A DNA stretch of 64,000 nucleotides from Leifsonia sp. TF02-11 (GCF_017565305.1 NZ_JAGEKP010000007.1:336147-400146); one strand, 5' to 3'. Shown: positions 42,929-50,958, numbered from the stretch's first letter. The notes: a model not told the origin generated them from the sequence alone. A program made the numbers and translations.

Positions 42929-43846
42929 ATGCCCCACCACCGCATCATCCTCGACACCGACATCGGATCCGACGTCGACGACGCGCTCGCGCTCGTGCAG
43001 ATCCTCGGCACCCCCTCGCTCGAACTGGAGGGCGTGACGACCGTCTACGGCGACACCGCCCTCCGCGCCCGCATCGTGCGCCGTTACGCCGCCCTCGCCG
43101 GTGTCGACCTGCTCGCCCATCCCGGCGTCGGAACCCCGCTGTCGGGCCGCGAGGTCTGGTGGGCGGGCCACGAAGGCACCCTCCACGACGAGCTGGAGCG
43201 GGAGCCCGTGTCGGACGAGCCGGCCGTGGACCACCTCGTCCGGCGGGTGCTGGAGAACCCGGGCGCCATCGACATCGTCGCCATCGGGCCGCTGACCAAC
43301 ATCGCCGCGGCGATCCAGTCGGAGCCGGCCTTCGCCTCAGCGGTGCGCGGCCTCTGGATCATGGGCGGCGCCTTCGCGGAGGGGGACCCGGCCACCGCCG
43401 AGCCGGAGCACAACTTCCGCTCCGATACGACGGCCGCGCAGATCGTCTTCGACGCCCGCATCCCGACCGTGGTGACCGGCCTGGAGGTGACCCGCCAGGT
43501 CGAGATCCGGGACGACAGCGTGCAGCGGATCGCCCAGGCCGGCCCGGCCGGCGCCGCGCTCTACGCCGACATCGCCCAGTGGTGGGAGTTCTGGAGCACG
43601 CAGTGGAACGTGCCGCACGACCCGGTGACCGTCCTCACGCTCACCCGCCCCGACCTGTTCGCGTTCAGCGGTCCGGGGACCGTCGCAATCGAACCGGACG
43701 GCGAGGGAGCGGGACGAAGCGTCTTCACCCCCGACGCCGCGGGCTGGGTCCGGGTCGCCACGCGCGCGGACGCGGCCGCCGTCGGTGAGGAGATCGTGCG
43801 CGCGATCGTGGCCGCCTCCGCCGACGCCGGGGTGTTGGAGGGCTGA
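42929..43846 (+). CDS. Nucleoside hydrolase (inosine-uridine preferring type)
   Basis: A 305-residue enzyme with the canonical metal motif IILDTDIGSDVDDALA and downstream VAIGPLTNIAAAI, WIMGGAF and HNFRSDTTAAQIVF. Unlike the paralog at 8807 it has no insertion in the metal motif, and similarity outside the motifs is limited, so the two are not a recent duplication. It follows the permease by 40 bases and should act on the imported compound. Confidence 0.92.
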   Translation: MPHHRIILDTDIGSDVDDALALVQILGTPSLELEGVTTVYGDTALRARIVRRYAALAGVDLLAHPGVGTPLSGREVWWAGHEGTLHDELEREPVSDEPAVDHLVRRVLENPGAIDIVAIGPLTNIAAAIQSEPAFASAVRGLWIMGGAFAEGDPATAEPEHNFRSDTTAAQIVFDARIPTVVTGLEVTRQVEIRDDSVQRIAQAGPAGAALYADIAQWWEFWSTQWNVPHDPVTVLTLTRPDLFAFSGPGTVAIEPDGEGAGRSVFTPDAAGWVRVATRADAAAVGEEIVRAIVAASADAGVLEG

Positions 43847-43883
43847 GCCGGAATTCCGTCGGCTCCTCCTGGTTGAACACGTC

Positions 43884-44525
43884 ATGACCACTGTAGGAAT
43901 CATCGGAGCCGGTCACATCGGCCAGGCACTCGCCCGCACCTTCATCCAGCACGGCTACACCGTGACCATCGCGAACTCGCGCGGTCCGGAGACGCTCGCC
44001 GACCTCGTCGCAGAGCTCGGCCCGTCCGCCACGGCCGCGACCGCCGCGGAGGCCGGCGCGGCCGGCGACTTCGTCGTGGTGACCGTGCCGCTGAAGAACT
44101 ACCGCGACATCCCGGTGGCCCCGCTGGCGGGCAAGATCGTGATCGACACGAACAACTACTACTTCGAGCGCGACGGCCACATCCCCGAGCTCGACGAGGG
44201 CACCGCGACCGTGACCGGGCTGCTCCAGGCGCACCTCCCCGAATCCCGGGTCGCCAAGGGCTTCAACCACATCGGCGCCCGCGACATCCCCACCACCGGC
44301 TCGCCGGCCGGCACGCCGAACCGCCGCGCGCTCGCGACCGCGAGCGACTTCGAGGACGCCGCAGCGCTGGTCGCCTCGATCTACGACGAGTTCGGCTTCG
44401 ACGCCGTGAACATCGGCCCGCTCTCCGAGAGCTGGCGGGTCGAGCGCGACCGCCCGGCCTACGTGGTCCGCCAGAACCGCGAGGAGCTCGAGGCGAACCT
44501 GGCGAAGGCGCCGCGCACCATTTGA
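43884..44525 (+). CDS. NAD(P)-binding oxidoreductase of the F420/NADP reductase-like type
   Basis: A 213-residue Rossmann protein starting MTTVGIIGAGHIGQALARTFI (GxGxxG at 8-13), followed by VTIANSRGPETL (NADP preference) and KIVIDTNNYY. The family (predicted dinucleotide-binding, NADP oxidoreductase coenzyme F420-dependent) includes enzymes that reduce F420 or act on small carbonyls; the exact reaction is unknown. It sits 37 bases after the nucleoside hydrolase and may be co-transcribed with it. Confidence 0.82.
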   Translation: MTTVGIIGAGHIGQALARTFIQHGYTVTIANSRGPETLADLVAELGPSATAATAAEAGAAGDFVVVTVPLKNYRDIPVAPLAGKIVIDTNNYYFERDGHIPELDEGTATVTGLLQAHLPESRVAKGFNHIGARDIPTTGSPAGTPNRRALATASDFEDAAALVASIYDEFGFDAVNIGPLSESWRVERDRPAYVVRQNREELEANLAKAPRTI

Positions 44526-44544
44526 GTCGCGGCGCGGCGGGAGG

Positions 44545-44577
44545 CGGGGCCGGGGGCTCCCCCCTACCCCCGCCCCG
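44545..44577. terminator. GC-rich stem-loop between convergent genes
   Basis: CGGGGC and GGGGG (44545-44556, with one bulged C) pair with CCCCCGCCCCG (44567-44577) around a loop containing the stop codon of the methyltransferase gene. It could end transcription from both sides. Confidence 0.4.
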
Positions 44578-45241
44578 TCCCACTCCCCAGGAACGCCGTC
44601 CCGAAGCACAGCTCCGCCCACGCCGGCTCCACCAGACTCGACCGCACGGCAGCGCGGATCTCTTCCCACGGCCGGTGCGCGATCCACTCGTCGAGCGAGG
44701 CGGACGAGCCGACGCCGACGGCGGCGACGCCGAGCCGGGACAGCCAGCCGGGCGTCGCGGCGGGGAGCTTCAGGTCGAGCACGGCGAGCCGTCCGCCCGG
44801 TCGGAGGGCTGTGGCGGCGTGGGCGACGACGGCGCCGCAGCCGGGCACCTGGGTCAGCGCGTAGGTGGACAGCACCGCGTCGACACCGGTCGGGAAGTCG
44901 AAACCGGCCGCGTCCGCCTGGACGAGGCGCACGTTCCTCCAGCCCGCGGCCTCCACCCGTCGCTCCGCGCGCTCCAGCATCGCATCGGTCAGGTCGACCC
45001 CGACGATCCGGCCTCGCGGCCCGATCGCGCGTTCCAGCTGCGCGAAGTTCAGGCCGGTGCCGCAGGCGAGGTCGACCACGGTGGCGCCTGCGCGGAGGCG
45101 GAGGGCGCGAACCGCGAGCAGGCGCTGCCCGTGCTGGGGGTAGCCGGGCACGGGTGAGAGCCGGGAGGTCACGTCGTAGTGCGCTGCCTTCCTCCGGTAC
45201 GTCTCGACCAGGCGCTCCCTGGTGCGGTCCGCCTCCGTCAC
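44564..45241 (-). CDS. Class I SAM-dependent methyltransferase (UbiE-like)
   Basis: A 225-residue protein starting at GTG 45241. Motif I is ATVVDLACGTGLNFAQLE, then IVGVDLTDAMLERAERRV and LRPGGRLAVLDLKLP. The N-terminal RLVETYRRKAAHYDVTSRLSPVPGYPQ resembles the ubiquinone/menaquinone-type branch. The substrate is unknown. It overlaps the SRPBCC gene by four bases (GTGA), suggesting a joint function. Confidence 0.85.
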   Translation of the reverse strand: MTEADRTRERLVETYRRKAAHYDVTSRLSPVPGYPQHGQRLLAVRALRLRAGATVVDLACGTGLNFAQLERAIGPRGRIVGVDLTDAMLERAERRVEAAGWRNVRLVQADAAGFDFPTGVDAVLSTYALTQVPGCGAVVAHAATALRPGGRLAVLDLKLPAATPGWLSRLGVAAVGVGSSASLDEWIAHRPWEEIRAAVRSSLVEPAWAELCFGTAFLGSGTGRG

Positions 45242-45717
45242 GGCGACCCCGCTTCTGCCTGCACGTCCGCCTCGACCGCAGCCCGGATGCCCGTCATCTC
45301 CCGGTCGCTCACCCGCTGGATCTGCGCCCGGAGGGCACGAGCGGGATAGACGCGCATGACGTTGGCGATGTCGACCTCCACCCACATCATCGCCGCGGTG
45401 CCGACGGTGCCCACCGGGACGAACTCCATCCCCCAGCGCGCAACCGAGGTGCCCATCGTGCCGGCGAACGCCATCGCATTCGGCTCGTCCACGGCGGTCA
45501 CCCGCTCGCTCCGCCGGTGGTCGACGCCCAGGTCGCGCGCCCGCTGGTCCACCCAGGCGCCGGGCTCCAGGGGGCCGTCGCCGCGGATCCGGCACTCGAG
45601 CACGGTGGGTGCCCACTCCGCCCACCGGCCGACGTCGCACAGGTATGCCCACACCGTGCCGATGCTCGCGGCGACGATGATGCGGCTCTCTGTTCTGATC
45701 GTGCGGTATCGGGTCAT
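45238..45717 (-). CDS. SRPBCC (START-like) family protein
   Basis: A 159-residue protein opening with IRTESRIIVAASIGTVWAYLCDVGRWAEWAPTVLEC, a typical polyketide cyclase/START-like N-terminus, followed by beta strands ending in a long helix. Such proteins bind hydrophobic ligands. It is co-transcribed with the methyltransferase. A putative lipid-like or aromatic substrate is inference. Confidence 0.8.
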   Translation of the reverse strand: MTRYRTIRTESRIIVAASIGTVWAYLCDVGRWAEWAPTVLECRIRGDGPLEPGAWVDQRARDLGVDHRRSERVTAVDEPNAMAFAGTMGTSVARWGMEFVPVGTVGTAAMMWVEVDIANVMRVYPARALRAQIQRVSDREMTGIRAAVEADVQAEAGSP

Positions 45718-45846
45718 GGACCGACGGGGGCGGCGTCGTCCGGCTGCGGGCGTGCGGCCTCCGACCTCCTCAGAGGGTTACACGAGGTGGAGGTGTGCGG
45801 GGTTCACGGGTCGGGTTCTGTCCGAGGGGCTCGCTATGGTCGGCGG

Positions 45847-46545
45847 ATGGGGATGCCGTACCTGTCGACCTACAACGAGCTGAGCGTCGATGGACGTCTG
45901 GGAGGCTTCCCCGGCGACCCGGCCGACTTCTATCAGCGTGCGTTCCGCTGGCCGACGGATGCGATCCTGATGGGAAGCGTCACCGCACTGAACTTCGGCC
46001 CGGGGGAGAGCCCGCACGAGCAGTCGATCGTGCTCCGACCGCCGGCCGTGCAGGCGCCGCCCGCCGGATTCGAGCGTCTGCTGACCGGCGAACGCCCGCT
46101 CCTGCTCGTCCCGGACAGCACGGGACGCGTAAGAAACTGGCGCCACACCCAGGCGCAGCCGTGGTACCGGTCGATCGTCGCGCTGATCGCCGAGTCCACC
46201 CCGGAGGAGTACGTCGACTATCTGGGACGGCGCGGCACCGCGTGGCTGCGCGTCGGACGTGATCGCGTCGACCTCGATGCGGCGCTCGTCCGCGTGGGCG
46301 CGGAATTCGGCGTTCACAGGATCCGGACGGACGCGGGCGCCGGATTGAACACGGCGTTGCTTCGCTCCGGCCTGGTCGATGAGATTATCGTGCTCGTCCG
46401 GCCCGCCCTGTCGACCGACGCGGGGGCTCGACGCCTTTTCGAGCTCGAGACGGTGCCGGAGCGATACCGCTCGCTCCGTCTGGTCGAGTCGGAGGCCGCC
46501 GGGGACGGCAGCGTGCTCCTCCGTTACCGGGCGAGCGCCGGCTGA
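45847..46545 (+). CDS. RibD C-terminal/dihydrofolate reductase-like protein
   Basis: A 232-residue protein starting MGMPYLSTYNELSVDGRLGG; the family features are SVDGRL, DAILMGSVTALNFGPGE and a C-terminal part with RIRTDAGAGLNTALLRSGLVDEIIVLVRPALS. It is related to the deaminase-independent reductase domain of riboflavin synthesis, but free-standing copies often have other roles. TATGGT (45835-45840) ends six bases before the ATG, suggesting a leaderless transcript. Confidence 0.78.
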   Translation: MGMPYLSTYNELSVDGRLGGFPGDPADFYQRAFRWPTDAILMGSVTALNFGPGESPHEQSIVLRPPAVQAPPAGFERLLTGERPLLLVPDSTGRVRNWRHTQAQPWYRSIVALIAESTPEEYVDYLGRRGTAWLRVGRDRVDLDAALVRVGAEFGVHRIRTDAGAGLNTALLRSGLVDEIIVLVRPALSTDAGARRLFELETVPERYRSLRLVESEAAGDGSVLLRYRASAG

Positions 46546-46548
46546 AGG

Positions 46549-47508
46549 TCACGCCCCGCGCGGCACCCGCACCCGCAGCGCCCCCGGATCCACGCGCGTG
46601 CGCAGTGCGGACACCCGTCCGAAGAGGTCGCCGTCGAGTTCGACCTCGTGCGGGCGGTCGAGCGTCACGACGAGCTCACGGCCCTTCAGGTAGTTCATCG
46701 CCCGGACCTCCCGTCCGGCGCCCATCAGCCGGCGGCCTGCGCTCGTCCGCCGCAGCACGCCGTTCTCCCAGAAGACCTTGACGACGATCCGCAGCCAGCC
46801 CACGGCACCCTCCGGGCGCAGCACGACGATGTCCAGTTCGCCGTCGTCGACCGCGGCGTCGGGGAGCAGCAGGATGTTGGCCGGCAGCGACCCGCAGTTT
46901 CCGACCAGCACGGAGTGGGCGTGCGTCGAGTGCGTCCGGCCGCCGTCGAGCTGGTAGCGCAGGCGCAGCTCGTTCTTGTCGCGCAGCACGGTGCCGATGG
47001 CTTTCACGTAGGCGAGCCAGCCCGCCTTCGCTTTGAGGTCGTCGTCGGTGGCGGCGATCATCTGCGCGTCGATGCCGAGCCCCGCCATCACCAGGAAGAC
47101 GCGCTTCTCGGTCCGTCCGCCGTCGCGCAGCTCGGCGACGCCGACGTCGATGGGGCGGTCCGTGCCGCCGAACGCGGTGTCGAGCGCGTGCTCCATGTCG
47201 TCGAGCGTCAGGTCGAGGTTGCGCGCGAGGAGGTTGCCCGTGCCGGCGGGCAGCAGCGCGAGGGGAGTGTCGGTGCCGCGCAACTCCTCGGCGACCGTCC
47301 GAACGGTGCCGTCGCCTCCCGCGGCGATGACGATGTCGGCGCCCTGTTCGAGGGCCTGCCTGGCCTGGCCCGTTCCCGGGTCGTCCTCGGTGGTCTCCAG
47401 CCAGAGGGTCTCCTCCCAGCCGTGCCGCTGCTCGGCCGCCCGGAGCGCTGCGCGCAACGCGGCCGCGTCCGTCTTCACCGGGTTGACCACGATCGCGGCC
47501 CTGCTCAT
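46549..47508 (-). CDS. Diacylglycerol/lipid kinase family protein (DagK/YegS-like)
   Basis: A 319-residue kinase. The catalytic domain shows AAIVVNPVKTD at the N-terminus, IVIAAGGDGTVRTVAEEL (GGDGT ATP motif) and LALLPAGTGNLLARNLDL. The C-terminal beta domain ends VTLDRPHEVELDGDLFGRVSALRTRVDPGALRVRVPRGA. It phosphorylates diacylglycerol or a related lipid at the membrane. It is a single gene, convergent with the RibD-like gene, three bases apart. Confidence 0.9.
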   Translation of the reverse strand: MSRAAIVVNPVKTDAAALRAALRAAEQRHGWEETLWLETTEDDPGTGQARQALEQGADIVIAAGGDGTVRTVAEELRGTDTPLALLPAGTGNLLARNLDLTLDDMEHALDTAFGGTDRPIDVGVAELRDGGRTEKRVFLVMAGLGIDAQMIAATDDDLKAKAGWLAYVKAIGTVLRDKNELRLRYQLDGGRTHSTHAHSVLVGNCGSLPANILLLPDAAVDDGELDIVVLRPEGAVGWLRIVVKVFWENGVLRRTSAGRRLMGAGREVRAMNYLKGRELVVTLDRPHEVELDGDLFGRVSALRTRVDPGALRVRVPRGA

Positions 47509-47550
47509 CCGACTCCCCTCGACATGCCGACAGTACGCCCGCCGCCCGCG

Positions 47551-47750
47551 TCCGCAACTCCGGAGGCCGGACGCGCCACGCCGCCGCGCGATCCGTAACT
47601 CCGGAGATCCGTCGCGATCCCGCCCGGTTCTCCGGAATTGTCCACACCATCACGGAGTCCGTAACTCCGGAGATCCGTCGCGATCCCGCCCGATTCTCCG
47701 GAGTTCCGGCAACGACACGCGCCGCGGCCGGCCGGCCTCCGGAGTTGCCG
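47551..47750. repeat. Intergenic array of CTCCGGAG palindromes
   Basis: The 252-base gap between dagK and the first marR contains six variants of the self-complementary core AACTCCGGAGTT. Two 48-base direct copies (47592-47639 and 47658-47705) differ at two positions. The outermost units (GCAACTCCGGAGGCCGG and CCGGCCTCCGGAGTTGC) are inverted copies of each other, so the block is also a large inverted repeat. No gene is visible here. Confidence 0.7.
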
Positions 47751-47761
47751 ACCAGCCCCGA

Positions 47762-48229
47762 TCAGTCGGCCTCGGCCAGCACCGTCAGCTGCGACAGGAA
47801 GGCGACGACGGTCTGCGACCGCTCTGGCCCGAGGGCGGCAGCCACGTCGAGCATCCTCCGGTGCATCGCGGCGAGCGTATGCCGCACCTCCTCGTCGGCG
47901 CCCGGCGTCGCCCGGATGGTGATGCTGCGCCGGTCGCTGGGATGCGGGTGCCGGGAGACATGGCCGGAGGCGGCCAACCGGTCGAGCATGGCGGTGACCG
48001 ACGACGACTTCATCCCGAGGTACGCTCCCAGCTGCACGGGTGTCGTGAGACGGTGCTCCTCCTGCGCCTTGAGCAGGAACTTCAGCGCACGCAGGTCGGC
48101 CTCGCCCATGCGCATCGACTCGCGGGTGCGCCGGCGCATCGCCTGCTCCGCGGTGCGGTACTCGCGCAGGGAGGCGATGACCCTCACCGCGTGCGCGGGA
48201 GCCTCGTCGTACCAGGGCGTGTCGCTCAT
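47762..48229 (-). CDS. MarR family transcriptional regulator
   Basis: A 155-residue winged-helix protein. The recognition region is TTPVQLGAYLGMKSSSVTAMLDRLAASGHVSRHPHPSDRRSITIRAT. It is a diverged paralog of the next gene, sharing MRM-x-E-x-D-x-x-AL-L and the SSSVT/SSSIT helix. The two lie in tandem 28 bases apart. Confidence 0.88.
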   Translation of the reverse strand: MSDTPWYDEAPAHAVRVIASLREYRTAEQAMRRRTRESMRMGEADLRALKFLLKAQEEHRLTTPVQLGAYLGMKSSSVTAMLDRLAASGHVSRHPHPSDRRSITIRATPGADEEVRHTLAAMHRRMLDVAAALGPERSQTVVAFLSQLTVLAEAD

Positions 48230-48257
48230 CCCGTCGATCTTAACCGCCGGAGCCCGC

Positions 48258-48800
48258 TCACTCGGATGAACGTGCCTTCCGCTGCTCGTGGTCGGCGGCC
48301 GCGTTGTCGATGCGATCGACCGCGTCGCGCAGGCGGTCCATGAACTCGACCACGGTATCGGCGTCCTCCGGAGTCAGCTTCGACGCGACCTCCACCAGCT
48401 CTTCGCGCACGTCGCCGAGGATCGCCTTGTGCAACTCGTCCGTCGGCACGGTGGGCACGATGATCAGCGCCCTGCGGTCGAACGGGCTCGGCTCGCGCCG
48501 GATGTGCCCGGCCTTCTCGAGGCGGTCGAGCAGCACGGTGATCGACGAACTCTGGATGCCCAGGTAGTCGGCGAGCTCCCGAGGTCCGACCGTCATGCCG
48601 CGTTCGCTGGCGCGGAGGAGGTAGCGCAACGCCGAGATGTCGTTCTCGTTCATGCGCATGGTCTTCTCCGACCGACGCTGCATGGCGCTGTCCGCTGCTC
48701 CGTAGGCGCGGATGTGCTCCAGCACGTCGATCGCCCGTTCGCGATCCGTCTCGGCGCTGTACCAGTAGTGGGGCGCCGGACGCGTGTCGTCCGTCGTCAT
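48258..48800 (-). CDS. MarR family transcriptional regulator
   Basis: A 180-residue protein. The winged helix is VGPRELADYLGIQSSSITVLLDRLEKAGHIRREPSPFDRRALIIVPT, and a long helical C-terminus (ASKLTPEDADTVVEFMDRLRD) would form the dimer interface. A perfect GCTAGA-N3-TCTAGC palindrome lies 26 bases upstream of its start, and two more sites stand before neighbouring genes, so it probably controls itself and them. Confidence 0.9.
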   Translation of the reverse strand: MTTDDTRPAPHYWYSAETDRERAIDVLEHIRAYGAADSAMQRRSEKTMRMNENDISALRYLLRASERGMTVGPRELADYLGIQSSSITVLLDRLEKAGHIRREPSPFDRRALIIVPTVPTDELHKAILGDVREELVEVASKLTPEDADTVVEFMDRLRDAVDRIDNAAADHEQRKARSSE

Positions 48801-48825
48801 GCAACAGATGATAGACCAGCTACAA

Positions 48826-48840
48826 GCTAGAGCGTCTAGC
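48826..48840. promoter_or_regulatory. MarR operator candidate 1 (marR autoregulation)
   Basis: GCTAGAGCGTCTAGC is a perfect inverted repeat with three central bases. It stands 25 bases upstream of the marR ATG (48800) and overlaps the stop codon of the DUF7882 gene. Confidence 0.7.
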
Positions 48841-49195
48841 GAGCGGCGACAGCGACCTGTCGCGCGGTCGGCCGCTCGCGGCGCTCGCGGTATGCGCCGA
48901 GGTTGGTCGGCTCCTCGGTGACGAGGATCCCGCTCGCGCGGCTGGCCATCTCGACCATGCTGTTGAGCCAGGCGTCGTTGAGTCGCCCGGGCTCCGCCTG
49001 GTCGAAGTCGTATCGGATCGGGATGGCGTTGTCGATCCAGAGCGAGGTGCGCGCCGAGTCGCCGGCCTCCTGCGATGCCCAGCTGAGGAGGAACGGTTCG
49101 CGCCGCCGGAGTTTGAGCGTCACCGCTGCCTGCAGGTGCGCCAGTGTTCTGTCGTCGAAGGTGAAACTCTCGCCGTCGTAGGTCAGCGTCCCCAT
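48836..49195 (-). CDS. DUF7882-type small protein
   Basis: A 119-residue protein starting MGTLTYDGESFTFDDRTLAHLQAAV, a pattern I associate with a small Microbacteriaceae family of unknown function (DUF7882, sometimes mislabelled as ATP-dependent ligase). Other parts are FLLSWASQEAGDSARTSLWID and ILVTEEPTNLGAY. No catalytic residues are known. A GCTAGA-N3-TCTAGC site lies 44 bases upstream, placing it under the MarR regulator. Confidence 0.75.
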   Translation of the reverse strand: MGTLTYDGESFTFDDRTLAHLQAAVTLKLRRREPFLLSWASQEAGDSARTSLWIDNAIPIRYDFDQAEPGRLNDAWLNSMVEMASRASGILVTEEPTNLGAYRERRERPTARQVAVAAR

Positions 49196-49238
49196 CGTCC
49201 TCTCCTTCGTTCGGTTGTCGCGCCGAGCCTAGCGTATT

Positions 49239-49253
49239 GCTAGAGGATCTAGC
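49239..49253. promoter_or_regulatory. MarR operator candidate 2
   Basis: GCTAGAGGATCTAGC, a perfect inverted repeat with three central bases, sits in the divergent gap between the DUF7882 gene and the plus-strand gene at 49399. A further half site (TCTCTAGATGC) is near 49262. Confidence 0.7.
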
Positions 49254-49349
49254 TACATCAGTCTCTAGATGCTCAATCGCCGCAACTAACTAGCATCCCG
49301 GCAGCGCAAAATCAACCCCCCTGCCGAAACTTGCTACGACGATCAATTA

Positions 49350-49364
49350 GCTAGAAGCTCTAGT
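49350..49364. promoter_or_regulatory. MarR operator candidate 3
   Basis: GCTAGAAGCTCTAGT differs from the perfect inverted repeat at the last base only. It lies 34 bases before the ATG of the gene at 49399, a position suited to repression. Confidence 0.65.
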
Positions 49365-49398
49365 TACTTCACGAAATGCACGTCTCGAAGGGGTAATC

Positions 49399-49740
49399 AT
49401 GACGATCGCGATCAAGGATGTCCGACCGGTCCTCCGCCTGCCCGCGGCAGCCACCGGCAGCCGTCGCGACGACCGGGCCCCCGCCCCCAGCGAGCACCTC
49501 GCCTGGCGCGAGCCGATCGACGGGCTGTGGGTCGCAGAGACGCCGTCGACCTACCTCGGCATGATCGAGCGGGTGGACGACGGCTTCATCGCCTCGGCGG
49601 CCGACGGTCGCAGCCTCGGCCGCTTCGCGGAAGCCTCCGACGCGAAGATCGCCGTGTACGCGAGCTGGTTCCGGCGCCACGAGACCCCCGGCGTGCTCGG
49701 GTGGGCGCGAGGGATCCTGCGCAAGGCGGTCGGTGCATGA
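49399..49740 (+). CDS. Hypothetical protein under the MarR operator
   Basis: A 113-residue soluble protein starting at ATG 49399 behind GAAGGGG. It contains WREPIDGLWVAETPSTYLGMIERVDDGFIASAADGRSLGRF and ends RGILRKAVGA. The family is not recognised with certainty; its composition and context suggest a small actinobacterial stress or cell-envelope protein, but no function is claimed. It overlaps the next gene by four bases. Confidence 0.7.
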   Translation: MTIAIKDVRPVLRLPAAATGSRRDDRAPAPSEHLAWREPIDGLWVAETPSTYLGMIERVDDGFIASAADGRSLGRFAEASDAKIAVYASWFRRHETPGVLGWARGILRKAVGA

Positions 49741-49997
49741 TCGCGGACGCGGCGGAGGTCGTCTCCGACTGGGCAGAGCTCGTCCCCAAGCGCGCCTACG
49801 TGCTCCTCTCGCCGGACGGCGACGAACTGCTCTCGACCTACGGCGGCCCCGGCGAGAAGGCCGGGGCGGCGGTCTTCTTCGCGCACGCTCCCGGCGGCGA
49901 CGGCGAGATCACGATCGCAGAGGCCGATGGCTGGTCGGTGCTGCGCAGCATCCCGGGGGACGACGGCCACGACCGAGACCACGACAGGGAACAGTAG
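49737..49997 (+). CDS. Hypothetical small protein
   Basis: An 86-residue frame from ATG 49737, overlapping the previous stop (ATGA). It reads IADAAEVVSDWAELVPKRAYVLLSPDGDELLSTYGGPG and ends in an Asp/His-rich tail (DDGHDRDHDREQ). No domain is recognised. Tight coupling to the gene before it supports translation. Confidence 0.6.
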   Translation: MIADAAEVVSDWAELVPKRAYVLLSPDGDELLSTYGGPGEKAGAAVFFAHAPGGDGEITIAEADGWSVLRSIPGDDGHDRDHDREQ

Positions 49998-50023
49998 GGC
50001 GGCCGTCCGGTGAGCAGGATCCG

Positions 50024-50860
50024 ATGAGCGTCGGCTCGAGTGGCGCGGCGGCGGACGCCGGGGCCGAGCTCCGCAGCGCCGTACGGACCGCCGGCGACAG
50101 CACGTTCCTGGAGGTCCCCGCCAGGGTCGGGTTCGCGGCGAGCGGCCTGATCCAGGTACTGCTCGGCGGTCTGGCGATCCAGCTCGGGGCGTCGCGGGTG
50201 GGGGAGCCCGACCAGACCGGGGCGCTGGAGGAGGTCTCGAAGCTCCCGGGAGGCTTCGTCGTGCTCTGGGTCGCGGCGATCGGCCTGTTCGCGCTCGCGC
50301 TCTGGCTGCTGACCGAAGCGGTCCTGGTCAGAGCCGGTTCCGCCGCCGACCGCTGGCTGCGGCGGCTGGAGCACCTGAGCAAGGCCGCGGCCTACGCGGT
50401 CCTCGGCGTCACCGCGCTCGCGTTCGCCGACGGCCACCAATCCCACGCGAGCACCACGACGAGCCACGTGAGCGGAAGCATTCTGTCGTCGCCGGGAGGC
50501 CAGGTGCTGCTCGGGGTGCTCGGGATCGTGACGGGTGCGGTGGGCGTGTACTTCGTCGTGAAAGGGATCCGGCTCCGTTTCCGACGCGACATCGCGGTGC
50601 CTTCGGGATGGGCCGGGCGGGGCATCACCGCGCTCGGGGCGGTCGGTTACGTCGCGAAGGGCATCGTCGTCGGTCTCGCCGGAGCGGCGTTCATCGTGGC
50701 GGCCGTCCGCGCGCAGCCGGCGACGGCGACGGGCCTGGCCGGCGGCCTGTCGACGCTGGAGCAGTTCCCGTTCGGCGGCGCGATCATCGTCGCCGTCGGG
50801 TTCGGGCTGATCGCCTCCGGTGTCTACAACATCGCGCGGGCCTGGCTGGCGCGATTCTGA
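50024..50860 (+). CDS. DUF1206 family membrane protein
   Basis: A 278-residue protein with six hydrophobic segments arranged as three similar two-helix repeats, each opening with an A-x-(V/A)-x-Y/F-x-A-x-G pattern (VPARVGFAASGLIQVLLG, LSKAAAYAVLGVTALAFA, ALGAVGYVAKGIVVGLAG). This is the DUF1206 architecture. The function is unknown. It lies 26 bases after the small gene at 49737 and could belong to the same MarR-controlled unit. Confidence 0.85.
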   Translation: MSVGSSGAAADAGAELRSAVRTAGDSTFLEVPARVGFAASGLIQVLLGGLAIQLGASRVGEPDQTGALEEVSKLPGGFVVLWVAAIGLFALALWLLTEAVLVRAGSAADRWLRRLEHLSKAAAYAVLGVTALAFADGHQSHASTTTSHVSGSILSSPGGQVLLGVLGIVTGAVGVYFVVKGIRLRFRRDIAVPSGWAGRGITALGAVGYVAKGIVVGLAGAAFIVAAVRAQPATATGLAGGLSTLEQFPFGGAIIVAVGFGLIASGVYNIARAWLARF

Positions 50861-50958
50861 CGGCCCGCGCCGACGGGCGTCGCGGACGATCGAATGTGGC
50901 AACCTGGGCGTGGGACCGGTGGCCGAGGTGGACGCGGCCCGCCGAGGGAAGGCCCGCG

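Noticed and set aside
8807..43846. Recent duplication of the nucleoside hydrolase gene
   Set aside because: The two enzymes differ in the metal-motif insertion and share little outside motifs, so any duplication is ancient or they were acquired separately.
47551..47750. MITE or insertion sequence
   Set aside because: No transposase, no clear target duplication and no terminal repeats beyond the reiterated core.
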